From: Pantoea agglomerans
GTDB lineage: Bacteria; Pseudomonadota; Gammaproteobacteria; Enterobacterales; Enterobacteriaceae
DNA length: 64,000 nt
Direction of reading: 5' to 3'
Assembly: GCF_020149765.1 (NCBI RefSeq)
Contig: NZ_CP083810.1
Span: 124,001-188,000, forward strand
The position numbers and the translations under genes were made by a program. Of this stretch, positions 9,441 through 18,815 are shown piece by piece. The stretch's first letter is position 1. Every line of letters begins with the position of its first letter. The notes under the pieces were generated by a model, which was given only the letters and a program-made list of their open reading frames with translations, had not been told where the DNA came from and ran no database searches.

Positions 9441-9703
9441 TTAGCAGAGTCTATTATGATGCTTTTTAACAATGATTTTCTCAGAAGGGTTTACATCAAT
9501 AAATGAAGACATACCTGTGTTGGCTGATTGTTTAGCAACAGGATAATCGACTGCTATGGTTAACGTGACTGGCGAAGTATCCTGAAAAAATTCAGCAGAA
9601 GGTAATTTGATGATGACAAGTCCTCGATCCTGCTAATTGCTTTGTTTGCTTGCTCTCTGTTAAATCTGTTGCTGCTACGTTTTGGAAAAACCAGTTCAAT
9701 CAT
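9441..9703 (-). pseudogene. Frameshifted small gene upstream of the origin
   Basis: An ATG at 9703 follows GGAG by seven bases and opens a frame reading MIELVFPKRSSNRFNREQ and on to a helical segment. That frame soon runs into unrelated codons. A second frame takes over around 9615-9640 (LPSAEFFQDTSPVTLTIAVD) and reads to a TAA at 9441. The total of 263 bases is one short of 88 codons, as expected for a single-base frameshift. The family is unknown to me. A sequencing error or a programmed shift cannot be excluded. Confidence 0.5.
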
Positions 9704-9789
9704 GAAAAGTCTCCGCAGGGTCTTTCGCATGCCCTCCTAAAACTTTTCAGGCTATGAAGTCTCCTATGGAATGATTTATCCACTGGGTA

Positions 9790-9847
9790 GATCCTAACAA
9801 TTCGATCCTTATATGATCCTAATAAGATCCTAAAGAGATCCCCGATC
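9790..9847. promoter_or_regulatory. GATC array (Dam sites) in the origin
   Basis: Six GATC sites begin at 9790, 9804, 9815, 9826, 9837 and 9844. The middle ones are 11 bases apart, in the context GATCCTWA/GATCCTTA. The segment is AT-rich. In P1 oriR a similar GATC cluster is the methylation-sensitive opening region. Confidence 0.8.
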
Positions 9848-9887
9848 GCTGTAGCCCTTGCCAGCTCTGGCTTAAAAGGGTGATCCC

Positions 9888-9991
9888 ATAAGCTGTAGCA
9901 AGTAAAATATAAGCTGCAGTCAGTAAATCATAAGCTATGAAGCGTAGATTATAAGCTGTAACTGGTAAACAAGATAAGCTATAGTGAGTTA
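9888..9991 (+). repeat. Five direct RepA iterons upstream of repA
   Basis: Eighteen-base units related to ATAAGCTGTAGTGAGTAA start at 9888, 9909, 9930, 9951 and 9974. The spacing is 21, 21, 21 and 23 bases, so they lie on one face of the helix. They are the likely RepA binding sites for initiation. Confidence 0.9.
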
Positions 9992-10014
9992 AATCACGGT
10001 TTTCTCTGCTTAAC

Positions 10015-10023
10015 TGTGGATAA
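10015..10023 (-). promoter_or_regulatory. Perfect DnaA box
   Basis: TGTGGATAA on the plus strand is the exact complement of TTATCCACA. It sits 24 bases after the last iteron. Confidence 0.8.
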
Positions 10024-10209
10024 TTTTTATCTTTAATTTCATGTTGCTATTCGCTGTCCTGTTTGTTCTGTCTGGATCATACATATTCGATCCACAGCTC
10101 AGCGGATCTGAAAGTGCCCTGCGCCACTGCTCGCTTGCTGGGTGCTTTACTCTCTTTACTAGCTAAATTAACGGCTTATAGCGTTAACGATTAGGATCCG
10201 GAGCCTGTT

Positions 10210-11232
10210 TTGGATAACGAAAGCATAGATCTTGATACTCTTTTCCAGGAAATGGACAAATCCACTGGCGAGCTCGTCACCCTAACGCCCAACGCCAATA
10301 ATACGGTGCAGCCGGTTGCGCTTATGCGGCTCGGTGTTTTTGTTCCGACCCTTAAGTCGTTAAAAAATAGCAAAAAAAATACAATGTCCGTTACGGACGC
10401 GACTGAAGAACTCTCCCGGCTTTCGCTGGCCAAGGCAGAAGGCTTCGATAAAGTCGAGATCGTCGGCCCGCGGCTGGACATGGATAATGATTTCAAAACC
10501 TGGGTGGGGATTATCCACTCATTCGCCAAGCATAAGGTGATTGGCGATAAGGTACAGCTTCCCTTTGTCGAGTTCGCCAAGCTCTGTGGCATACCGTCTA
10601 ATCGCTCCTCTAAGAAGCTCAGAGAGCGTATAAGCCCTTCTCTGAAGCGAATTGCGGGAACGGTCATCTCATTCACAGCAAACACCAAAGAGCACTCTAA
10701 AGAGTACGTTACGCACCTTGTGCAGTCAGCCTACTACGATACTGCAAAAGATATCGTTATCCTGCAGGCAGATCCCCGGTTGTTTGAGCTTTATCAGTTT
10801 GATCGTAAAGTACTTTTGCAGCTTAAAGCTATTAACGTCCTCAAGCGGCGCGAGTCGGCGCAGGCTATCTATACCTTTATCGAAAGCCTGCCAAAAAATC
10901 CGGCGCCTATCTCACTTGCGCGCCTGCGCGCCAGGCTTAACCTTAAATCCCCCGTATTCTCTCAAAACCAGACCGTACGGCGCGCTATGGAGCAACTGAA
11001 GGAGATTGGCTACCTAGACTATACGGAAGTGCAGAGAGGCCGTGCGGTCTTCTTTAACGTGCACTATCGACGCCCTAAGCTCAAAGCGCCCAGGAACGAG
11101 AGCGAAGAAACCATTCCGACCGCAGTGCCTGCACCAGCCAGCCCCGATCCCGAACTGACGAAAAAGCTCGAGGTGCTCGAAAAGCTGGGGATTACGATGG
11201 AAGACCTGGAAAAGCTTTTCAAAAACAAGTGA
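10210..11232 (+). CDS. repA: RepFIB-family replication initiator RepA
   Basis: The protein matches RepFIB RepA along its length ([84 protein letters not shown]). It belongs to the Rep_3 initiators, with two winged-helix domains that bind the iterons. I place the start at TTG 10210, which has CGGAG six bases upstream. The ATG at 10252 corresponds to the usual RepFIB N-terminus (MDKSTGELV) but has its AGGA only one base away. RepA should initiate replication from the iterons upstream and repress its own promoter, which overlaps or adjoins them. The C-terminal tail is Pro/Ala-rich, then helical. Confidence 0.95.
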   Translation: MDNESIDLDTLFQEMDKSTGELVTLTPNANNTVQPVALMRLGVFVPTLKSLKNSKKNTMSVTDATEELSRLSLAKAEGFDKVEIVGPRLDMDNDFKTWVGIIHSFAKHKVIGDKVQLPFVEFAKLCGIPSNRSSKKLRERISPSLKRIAGTVISFTANTKEHSKEYVTHLVQSAYYDTAKDIVILQADPRLFELYQFDRKVLLQLKAINVLKRRESAQAIYTFIESLPKNPAPISLARLRARLNLKSPVFSQNQTVRRAMEQLKEIGYLDYTEVQRGRAVFFNVHYRRPKLKAPRNESEETIPTAVPAPASPDPELTKKLEVLEKLGITMEDLEKLFKNK

Positions 11233-11287
11233 TTGCCTTTCCAGTATTGCGCGGATAGGCGTTCAAAAGCATGCATTCCCCGTCAGT

Positions 11288-11983
11288 TTACTCACTACAG
11301 CTTATATAGCCTCTGGTGAGTAAATCTCGCTATGGATACCGCACTACTGACAAGAGCCTAAAGCTGCAGTCTCTTGTTATATACGAGAAACGTAAAATTA
11401 CCTTTTAAATCATCAATATGTTCTGGCGCCATCCGAAACGTCGTCTGGAACGCACATCACAAATATAAGCTGTAGTGAGTAACTTACTCACTACAGCTTA
11501 TATACTTTTTTTGTATGCTTTATCACACAGCACCCAGCCAGCCAGCTTTCCTTGTCAGGGAAACCGGGCCATTGCTCGTCCAATGCAGCCTGCCCTCTCT
11601 TCCGACATACCAGGCATTCAGGATCTGAACCCTGTCTACAACAGCGACCAGTAACGTCGCACAGACTAACTTATTCAGGTTACTCACTACAGCTTATACA
11701 AACTCCAAAAAGAGCCAAATACTTACTACAGCTTATGTCATAAGCTGTAGTGAGTAATATAAACTATAGCGAGTAATTTACTCATTACAGCTTATATCTC
11801 TGCCCTGCCCTAATGTTTAAAGAGGAATATTTCAAACCCGGGATTATGTGTAAGATATTGAGGTTTTGCAGATGCTTACTGCATGCTGTCTTGAAAATGC
11901 CGGTTTTCAGGCGTGCAATAAAACAACTGTTCAACAGATAAGGTGGCAGCAGCGCAAAAGGTAATTTACTGATTACAGCTGAT
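11288..11983. repeat. Downstream iteron block (incompatibility/copy control)
   Basis: Copies of the same 18-mer lie at 11288(-), 11465(+), 11484(-), 11680(-), 11719(-), 11740(+), 11759(+) and 11778(-), with a degenerate one at 11966(-). Several are head-to-head or tail-to-tail pairs separated by one to three bases. Downstream iterons titrate or handcuff RepA in P1 (incA) and RepFIB, so a copy-control role is inferred. The ORFs that cross this segment are not supported. Confidence 0.85.
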
Positions 11984-12028
11984 ATGAGGTGACGTCGTAT
12001 TGCGCGCCTGTATGCCCGGCTCAACAAC

Positions 12029-12298
12029 ATGGCACCAGAACCGGCAGAGCCAGCAGAAGCAGCAAGATGCAATAACCATTTTACTGATAAGCCTATTTCA
12101 GGGGCAAAACTTAATCTGCTGTCATTAAGACTTAATAAGGCAAGGTTATTTACATGGGCCGAACTGGCTTTACTAATAAACAAAGCATTATCAGATCCGA
12201 AAAGACATAACGTCACATACTGGTATGGATACTGTGGTTATCCCTTAAGCGTGATAAAAGGGCTTTCAAAACTGAAAGCGGCGGGAATTTCAGTTTGA
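12029..12298 (+). CDS. Hypothetical 89-residue protein between repA and parB
   Basis: The first part is Pro/Ala-rich and may not be translated. The later part (LNLLSLRLNKARLFTWAELA, then ALSDPKRHNVTYWYGYCGYP) has a convincing protein composition. It faces parB tail to tail. I recognise no family and see no strong ribosome binding site. Confidence 0.35.
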   Translation: MAPEPAEPAEAARCNNHFTDKPISGAKLNLLSLRLNKARLFTWAELALLINKALSDPKRHNVTYWYGYCGYPLSVIKGLSKLKAAGISV

Positions 12299-12390
12299 AA
12301 TATTTAGCCTGTTTTTTTATAAAACAGCTGCTTAGAGCATTTTTTTCGCGGGTACTCAGTAGCGATACGCTGCTAGTAGTGCTAAAGGTG

Positions 12391-12419
12391 AGGCCCTGAC
12401 AGAGTACCGCTCAGGGCCT
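12391..12419. terminator. Hairpin downstream of parB
   Basis: AGGCCCTGA and its complement form a perfect nine-base stem around an eleven-base loop, just after the parB stop. The T tract is weak on both strands. The adjoining imperfect palindrome at about 12350-12380 (CAGTAGCG, ATA, CGCTGCTAG) could be a centromere-like parS site, which in P1-type systems lies after parB. This is only a candidate. Confidence 0.45.
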
Positions 12420-12427
12420 TCTTGTTA

Positions 12428-13408
12428 TCAGGCTTTACTTTCAGCCTGCATTTTTTCCAGAATCGTTTTTACCGCGGCATCAAGCTCAGCCTGATAGTGC
12501 GCGGGAATACGTGAAAACTCATAAGTGACCAGACGTTTTTCCGCATCCGTCTTCTTACGGGCGAACTGTTTTTTGTCAGCGAACACCGCCATCTTTTCCG
12601 TCACGACTTTCTTGTCAGCTTTTGCACTTTTCGCACTGCTGTTTACCGAACGAATGAAACCAATGATTCTGGATTTCGATGTAGGGTCATGCGGATCCAG
12701 CGTGGTGTCCCCTTCTATGCGCTCGCGCACCGTCTCTACCAGCTCATCCAGACTGCCCTTTCTTGCTTCCACTTTCTCAGCAATATCAAGCAGCGTCTGA
12801 TAATCATTAATAGAGAGATCGCTCACCGAGGGAAACAGGCCAATCAGTTCGTCAGGCACCGAAGCGGCCTGAAAAGCCCGGCTGATTTTTGCAGCCGACA
12901 GCCCTTCTGCTCTGGCGATCTCTGACTGATTCATGCTCTCGGGATACATCACCATAAGTCGCTTGCCCAGCTCACGCAGCGTATGCTCTTTCGCGGTCTG
13001 GATATCGATAGCAAGCTGGCGCGCGTCAGACAGCGAAAGGTCATCTTTAGTGACAAGCACTTCGAAAGGTGTGCCGTTATAGAGGCAGGCGGCGCGACGG
13101 CGCGAGCCGTCAAGCACTTCGATACGGCCGTCCACTTCGCGGCCGATGGCGGGAAAGAACTGCTGGAGCTTGATGGTTCGGGAAATATCGCTGACCGACT
13201 CCGGCGTAAGAAAAGCCTGGTCGCGGCCGTTTACAGCGGCATCGACATAGGTCTGCGCTTCGATATCATCGTGCAAGATTTTCGTCAGGGCGAAACGTGC
13301 TTCGGCGCCAGACTTTAGGATAAAAACGCGCGTGCTTTCCGTTTCGCTCAGCATGCGCGAAAAGCTAGAATTACCCAGCGTGCGGCCCATTTTTTTCATT
13401 TCTTTCAT
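12428..13408 (-). CDS. parB: Plasmid partition protein ParB
   Basis: The 326-residue protein has the ParB/Spo0J N-terminal domain, including the arginine-rich motif EVLDGSRRRAACLYNG at about residues 97-112. A helix-turn-helix follows (NQSEIARAEGLSAAKISRAF), then a charged C-terminal dimerisation part. The short N-terminal region with KKMGRTLGN is likely to contact ParA. Its start overlaps the parA stop by four bases, so the two are co-translated. ParB binds the centromere and recruits ParA. Confidence 0.92.
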   Translation of the reverse strand: MKEMKKMGRTLGNSSFSRMLSETESTRVFILKSGAEARFALTKILHDDIEAQTYVDAAVNGRDQAFLTPESVSDISRTIKLQQFFPAIGREVDGRIEVLDGSRRRAACLYNGTPFEVLVTKDDLSLSDARQLAIDIQTAKEHTLRELGKRLMVMYPESMNQSEIARAEGLSAAKISRAFQAASVPDELIGLFPSVSDLSINDYQTLLDIAEKVEARKGSLDELVETVRERIEGDTTLDPHDPTSKSRIIGFIRSVNSSAKSAKADKKVVTEKMAVFADKKQFARKKTDAEKRLVTYEFSRIPAHYQAELDAAVKTILEKMQAESKA

Positions 13409-14619
13409 GACTGCGAACTCCTGACAAATTCAATCCGTTTAAACACGGCCTGGGTAAAACGTTCTGCCTCGCGTTTAGCATTTTTAAGCGCCTCTGTGCT
13501 GCCGGGGTAAGACTGGGGATCGGCGCTGACGATAGTGTCAAACGTCTCTCCGCAGCGCTCGAAGCCATCCAGCCGCGGCAAAGCAGCGTCAAGAATGTAA
13601 GAGGTGAACACGTCACGCGCTAAGCCATGCGTCATCTCGTGGTCGCGCTTGGAGGTCATTTTCGACATAAACCCGATATTGCCTTTAATGCGGGGATTAA
13701 TGCCCTCATCTTCCAGCTGCTCCAGCATTTCCGGAAGACGGGTCAGATATTTGAGCGTGGAATGAAAATCCACCTGCGCAGGCGGCGTCGGCGTAAGCAG
13801 CAGATCGCTGGCGGCGATGGCGTTGAGCATAAAGGCATCGAGATGCGGACCGGTATCGATAAAGATAAAGTCATAGTCATCGCCGACGCGATCGATGATG
13901 TTACGACGTAACACTTCGGAAGGCAGTACGCCCGGCAGGTGTTCGCGAACCAGATCGTTCCATTGACTGGCGACGAAGCCATCATCAATCGAGGCCGGAA
14001 TGATGTCCACGCCAGGAATAATCGTTGGCTGAATAATCTCTTTGTGAAGCTGTTCGGCGTCCAGATCGTTAAGCATCGCCTGCGCGGCGGTTTCCATAAT
14101 TGAGCCGATGCTGTTTGCATGGTTCAGAAACATCGTGCTGGATGCTTGGGGATCGAGATCGATAACCAGATTGCGCAGATCGTACTGCAGCAGGTCCGGA
14201 TGAACGCGCAGGCCGTGGGCCAGAGTAACGGTGCTGACTGTTTTGGAGACGCCACCCTTGAGGTTCACCACAAAGATGACGAACGGCCCTTCCCCTTTAT
14301 GGATATCGCGATACTTAGGTACTTTACGATGCGCATAAATATCGACGACATCCTGTACCGTGAGCGCGTAGTGCTTTGTATTGCCGGCATCCTTTTTGCC
14401 AAACACGTGACCTTTGGATTCCATTTCGTCAATTGCCTGCTCGACGGCCCGGCGGCTGAGCTTGGGCAAGTTAGCAACCGAATTGCGGGTGAAGGTCTGG
14501 TAATACTGATCGAGGCCAAATTCGTGACGCTTATCGATAATATCGTCACTCATACTACGCAACATAGCGTTTGCCCTGCGCGCCGTTTCGTCTACTCCAC
14601 CGTAATTGCTCTTCATCAC
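13405..14619 (-). CDS. parA: Plasmid partition ATPase ParA, type Ia
   Basis: The 404-residue protein has an N-terminal winged-helix region (about residues 40-100) used for autorepression. A deviant Walker A follows (KGGVSKT, residues 121-127), then LRNLVIDLDPQASSTMFLNH and the Walker B-like YDFIFIDTGPHLD. This is the P1/P7-type long ParA. It forms dynamic structures on the nucleoid that position the plasmid. I chose the ATG at 14619; a second ATG follows immediately. Confidence 0.95.
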   Translation of the reverse strand: MMKSNYGGVDETARRANAMLRSMSDDIIDKRHEFGLDQYYQTFTRNSVANLPKLSRRAVEQAIDEMESKGHVFGKKDAGNTKHYALTVQDVVDIYAHRKVPKYRDIHKGEGPFVIFVVNLKGGVSKTVSTVTLAHGLRVHPDLLQYDLRNLVIDLDPQASSTMFLNHANSIGSIMETAAQAMLNDLDAEQLHKEIIQPTIIPGVDIIPASIDDGFVASQWNDLVREHLPGVLPSEVLRRNIIDRVGDDYDFIFIDTGPHLDAFMLNAIAASDLLLTPTPPAQVDFHSTLKYLTRLPEMLEQLEDEGINPRIKGNIGFMSKMTSKRDHEMTHGLARDVFTSYILDAALPRLDGFERCGETFDTIVSADPQSYPGSTEALKNAKREAERFTQAVFKRIEFVRSSQS

Positions 14620-14642
14620 TCCGCTCCGTTGGCAATATTTCG

Positions 14643-14708
14643 GGACAGTGTACAGAGTGTCCTGCTATGTGCAAGATTTTTGCGTTTTCAGTGAAAAATT
14701 GTACAGAG
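14643..14708. promoter_or_regulatory. Probable parA operator repeats
   Basis: TGTACAGAG occurs at 14649 and again at 14700. The first copy lies inside the imperfect palindrome GGACAGTGTACAGAGTGTCC at 14643-14662. The position just upstream of parA, whose product carries a DNA-binding domain, suggests the autoregulatory site. About 370 further bases to 15077 hold nothing I recognise. Confidence 0.6.
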
Positions 14709-15077
14709 CATAATATTTTGTTCATTCACCTTGCCAAATGACAATCTGGCTGTTTTTTGGGCGGAAAAGCAGTGCGGAAAGATAATGAGGAAGGTTGAAA
14801 AGTTGCCAGATTACCCATGCTCTTTTCAAATATAAGTTGCTGAAATATATTCTTTTTTATTAATTATTTCACATTGAAATTCCCATGGCGTTAAGTGATC
14901 TGCGGTCACGGCGACTCTCGAAATAAAAAAACGCCAGTGTAAAGCGCACAGGTGCGGAACAGTGGATTATGCATTGCGATATATGCGGCGTGTAAATGGA
15001 TAACCGCGCAGTACAAAGGTTTGAAGACGAAGAGAAGAGACCAGCGCTGGCATATCAAGGATAACCGCAGCGAATCA

Positions 15078-15701
15078 TCAGGAGATAATACGGGCGGCTC
15101 TGAGCTGAGAGAATAAGCTAAAAAACATCTCGTCATTCGCGCATGACTGCGTAAAGCCAGTCCGGCGCAGTTTGCTGCCATCACCGAACATATCGTCGTC
15201 CCAGCCGAAAACGAATTCTGCGAACTGCCCATCGCTAAGTCGCAGAATATCTGCTTCCTGCAGCTTATATCGTTCAGCTATAGCACGCCAGGATCGCTCT
15301 TGCGCGCCGGCGTTTTAAACGGGCCGAAGTGAGCGCCGTAAACTTTATAGCCCTGCATCAGGCTGACATTCTCCAGTGAAGCGACGAGTTCCACATTGCT
15401 CATCAGATTGCGTAATATAGTGACGTTCGGTTCAACCATCGCACTCCAGTTCGCTGCATTCAGCCAGGCGTTATAGAAGATATGCGTCACCGACAAAGCG
15501 GTTGCAGCGCTTGGGCGCTTTACAGTGCGCTGAGCAGGTCGACATTTACTGTCATAACGTTATATGCATGCGCTTCAGCACGGCGTGATAGCCCGATAAT
15601 CTGCCATTTTTTAACCAGCAGGGCGTTAACCATCTGGCTGCGCCGACAATGCCGCTGGCGCCTGCAACCAGCGCGACTTTAGGCGTATCTTTCTGCGTCA
15701 T
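15078..15701 (-). pseudogene. Decayed PRISE/VEP1-like SDR oxidoreductase
   Basis: An ATG at 15701 with AGGAG upstream begins KVALVAGASGIVG, the SDR nucleotide-binding motif. A different frame then gives VTHIFYNAWLNAANWSA and MQGYKVYGAHFGPFKTPAR, the active-site region of progesterone 5-beta-reductase/iridoid synthase-like SDRs. A third segment ending at 15078 reads SKLRRTGFTQSCANDEMFFS, the family C-terminus. The intact family is about 350 residues. Here the middle is deleted and several frameshifts are present, so the gene is dead. It is divergent from a decayed LysR gene. Confidence 0.65.
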
Positions 15702-15798
15702 CTCTGTTCTCCTGAGTAAGAAAGAAACAAAGTGTGCTATATGTGATTTTCTGCACATGTCCTCTGAACAAGATGACACTTATAAGAAAAACGCTTAA

Positions 15799-16655
15799 AT
15801 GAAGAATAAGCTCAGTACGATTGCAACCTTTCTAGGGGTAGCACAAGCGGAATCGTTCTCCGAAGCAGCGCGTCAGTCTGGCATAACGCAATCTGCTTTC
15901 AGCCAGAAAATTGCCGCGCTCGAATAGGAACTTGTCACGATTTTGCTGCACCGCACTGCGGGTTAAGGTGCATACCGAGCAGGGCGAATACTACCGCCGT
16001 CAAATAGTGCCGCTCCTGGAAGCGATGTAGGAAATCGAAAATCAGCTGCGACTCAGACAACAGCAGTTGCGGGGTATATTACATATACAGCTGCCAAACG
16101 GGCTGGGACAGCTTTTTCTGCCGCACCTGCTGACGCTGCAAAAAGATAATCCGGATCTAAACCTGACGCTGGCACTTGATGAACGCCTGTCAGAGCTGGT
16201 AAGTGAAGGCGTAGATGTAGCGCTGCGGCTCAGCAGCGAGTAGCCGGATACGCTTACAGCGCGCATGCTGGCATGCATTGAAACGCTATTATTTGCAGCG
16301 CCCGATTTAGCGCCGGTTGAATCGCTGGCGGAAGTGGCTAGGCTGCCTCACATTCGCTTCAGGGACATCTCGCAGGCATCGCCGCTTCCTTTGGTAGCAG
16401 ATAATGAAACGGTTGAGCTGATGGTCAATACCATTTTTCACGCAAGCAACAGCGAAGGGCTGCTTCAGGCACTGTAGACCGGTATCAGCGTTGTGGGTAT
16501 ACAGCTGCTGCTGGCTGCGAAGGCGTTGCAGTCCGGCGAACTGGTTAGAGTACTACCGATCTAGCGTCTGCCAGATCGTTTTTTATATGCGGTCTTTCCT
16601 GATGCCCTTTTATTCCCTGGTGAATCAGGCACATCGTGCAGCTGGGTGAATCTTT
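15799..16655 (+). pseudogene. Decayed LysR-family regulator
   Basis: From the ATG at 15799 the frame encodes a LysR helix-turn-helix (FLGVAQAESFSEAARQSGIT, then QSAFSQKIAALE) and stops at a TAG where the family continues. Later segments in shifted frames still resemble the effector domain. Divergent LysR and oxidoreductase genes usually form a regulator-target pair; both are degraded here. Confidence 0.6.
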
Positions 16656-16940
16656 GCTGAGGGATCTGCCTAGGATGACATTTTGTTCTTAAACGAAAAA
16701 TGAGAGGATATGAATTAAGACATTTACTCAGACGCTTGCTTAAACCTGCTCCGATAGAATGAAAATGAATGGTCTTTCGGCAAGCGCAGCTGGCTGGCGT
16801 CGGTCGTATAAAAACTACCGCGTAACGTCTCTGGGATTTATAAAGAATACGTACCCGCTAACAGGAAGGAAAAAGGGCGCTTTTTTTCTTTGATCCTGCG
16901 TTTGAAGGCGTACATTGTTTGCCACGGTAATGACTCCAAC

Positions 16941-17444
16941 TTATTGATAGTGTTTTATGTTCAGATAATGCCCGATGACTTTGTCATGCAGCTCCACCGA
17001 TTTTGAGAACGACAGCGACTTCCGTCCCAGCCGTGCCAGGTGCTGCCTCAGATTCAGGTTATGCCGCTCAATTCGCTGCGTATATCGCTTGCTGATTACG
17101 TGCAGCTTTCCCTTCAGGCGGGATTCATACAGCGGCCAGCCATCCGTCATCCATATCACCACGTCAAAGGGTGACAGCAGGCTCATAAGACGCCCCAGCG
17201 TCGCCATAGTGCGTTCACCGAATACGTGCGCAACAACCGTCTTCCGGAGCCTGTCATACGCGTAAAACAGCCAGCGCTGGCGCGATTTAGCCCCGACATA
17301 GCCCCACTGTTCGTCCATTTCCGCGCAGACGATGACGTCACTGCCCGGCTGTATGCGCGAGGTTACCGACTGCGGCCTGAGTTTTTTAAGTGACGTAAAA
17401 TCGTGTTGAGGCCAACGCCCATAATGCGGGCGGTTGCCCGGCAT
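16941..17444 (-). CDS. insB: IS1 InsB, copy 2
   Basis: The 167-residue catalytic frame is identical in protein sequence to copy 1. Confidence 0.9.
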   Translation of the reverse strand: MPGNRPHYGRWPQHDFTSLKKLRPQSVTSRIQPGSDVIVCAEMDEQWGYVGAKSRQRWLFYAYDRLRKTVVAHVFGERTMATLGRLMSLLSPFDVVIWMTDGWPLYESRLKGKLHVISKRYTQRIERHNLNLRQHLARLGRKSLSFSKSVELHDKVIGHYLNIKHYQ

Positions 17445-17638
17445 CCAGCGCCATTCATGGCCATATCAATGATTTTCTGGTGCGTACCGGGTTGAGAAGC
17501 GGTGTAAGTGAACTGCAGTTGCCATGTTTTACGGCAGTGAGAGCAGAGATAGCGCTGATGTCCGGCGGTGCTTTTGCCGTTACGCACCACCCCGTCAGTA
17601 GCTGAACAGGAGGGACAGGTGATAGAAACAGAAGCCAC
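17363..17638 (-). CDS. insA: IS1 InsA, copy 2
   Basis: The 91-residue InsA has the same protein as copy 1. Silent differences, for example near 17499 and 17567, separate the copies. Confidence 0.9.
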   Translation of the reverse strand: MASVSITCPSCSATDGVVRNGKSTAGHQRYLCSHCRKTWQLQFTYTASQPGTHQKIIDMAMNGAGCRATARIMGVGLNTILRHLKNSGRSR

Positions 17639-17693
17639 TGGAGCACCTCAAAAACACCATCATACACTAAATCAGTAAGTTGGCAGCATCACC

Positions 17694-18238
17694 GGGATTA
17701 CGGCGCCATACAGCCATCAGCAGTGCGTTCAGGACAATGTCCTTTGTCATCCGGGATTGCATGGACCAGCCGATAATTTTGCGTGAGAACAGATCAACAA
17801 CCACGGCAAGATACAGCCAGCCTTCGTGGGTCCTGATGTAGGTTATGTCCGTTACCCAACGCTTATCCGGAGCATCCGGATTGAACTGTCGCTGGAGCCT
17901 GTTGGGCGACACGATACTGGCCTCGCCTTTACGTGCCCGCGGGCTCCGGTATCCGACCTGAGCCTTTATCCCGACACGTTTCATCAGTCGCCAGACTCTG
18001 TTCACTCCGCACTGTTGCCCGCTGTCCCGCAGATCCAGATGGATTTTGCGATAACCATAGACGCATCCCGATTCCAGCCAGAACTGTTTAATCTGTCCTG
18101 TCAGTCTCAGGTCTGCCTGATGGCGTTGTGAATGCGGCTGCTGAAGCCAGGCGTAAAAACCACTGGGATGAACATCCAGCACCCGACAGAGCAGGCGAAC
18201 AGGCTAGCAACAGGTGTTGTCACGGATAAAGGCGTACC
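17694..18238 (-). pseudogene. IS3-family OrfB (integrase core), truncated
   Basis: The frame shows the HTH_21/rve start (HPSGFYAWLQQ, GYRKIHLDLRD, PDKRWVTDITYIRTHEGWLY). It ends abruptly after AVWRRNP where IS1 begins. It also has an in-frame TAG at 18204-18206, where the family has Trp. Both defects make it inactive. Confidence 0.8.
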
Positions 18239-18523
18239 TCAGTCGGACAGCTTTGCGAAGTACGCCGCGGCTTTTTTTAATATGTCCCGTTCGTCGGTAA
18301 CCCGCTTCAGCTCTTTCTGGAGACGGCGGATCTCGGCCTGAGCATCTGACTGTTCTTTATTAGCGGAAGAATCCGGACCGTACTTCTTTATCCAGGCGTA
18401 AAGGCTGTGGGTGGTGATATCGAGACGTGTTGCAACGCTGGCAACAGAATAACCGCGATCAACAACCTGTTTGACTGCTTCAATTTTAAACTCTTCGGGA
18501 TAACGCTTACCGCTCATGGGCAC
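18239..18523 (-). CDS. IS3-family OrfA
   Basis: The 94-residue protein has the IS3 OrfA helix-turn-helix (KRYPEEFKIEAVKQVVDRGY) and a leucine-zipper-like C-terminus (IRRLQKELKRVTDERDILKK). Normally it is fused to OrfB by -1 frameshifting. Without a functional OrfB it cannot move the element. Confidence 0.85.
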   Translation of the reverse strand: MPMSGKRYPEEFKIEAVKQVVDRGYSVASVATRLDITTHSLYAWIKKYGPDSSANKEQSDAQAEIRRLQKELKRVTDERDILKKAAAYFAKLSD

Positions 18524-18815
18524 CTCTCTTTAAGCCATCTTAAATGACTCTGAGGTGTCTGTTAAACCCGTGGCGATTCATTTTCCCCGCCCTGAGCGGG
18601 TTTTTTTGTCCTGAAAACGGATGCGTAGCCTGAAGGTATGAAGCGAATCCACCACAACTATTCGGCACTAAGGCGTAAAAAGCTCTCTGCATGTTTTTGT
18701 CATGGACTTACCGGAAACATCTTTTGGGTTACCTTCTTCGCGGCAGTTCTTGACCGCACTGTTATGTTAAAAGAGAGTGTTCAGGCAGTTGTACCTGAAA
18801 CCTGACGGCGCAGAA

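Larger units (their letters stand above)
9776..10023. other. RepFIB-type replication origin
   Basis: This region combines a near-match DnaA box (TTATCCACT at 9776), a GATC-dense segment, five direct iterons and a perfect DnaA box (TTATCCACA on the minus strand, 10015-10023). It lies just upstream of repA. The arrangement is that of iteron-controlled, Dam-sensitive origins such as P1 and RepFIB. Confidence 0.85.
16926..17693 (-). mobile_element. IS1, copy 2
   Basis: This 768-bp copy has flanks GTTTGCCAC and GGGATTACG, which do not match. Its right end cuts an IS3-family transposase gene. With copy 1, in the same orientation, it brackets the replication and partition module. Confidence 0.95.
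17694..18580 (-). mobile_element. IS3-family element, truncated by IS1
   Basis: The left end of the element is intact: the inverted-repeat tip TGAATCGCCACGGG reads inward from 18580. orfA and the first part of orfB follow. The rest is lost at the IS1 junction. A fragment of a closely related element that keeps the opposite end is at 47008-47739. Confidence 0.85.

Noticed and set aside
14906..15232. 108-residue minus-strand ORF overlapping the SDR remnant
   Set aside because: The C-terminal segment with family similarity is in a different frame, so this ORF is a shadow.
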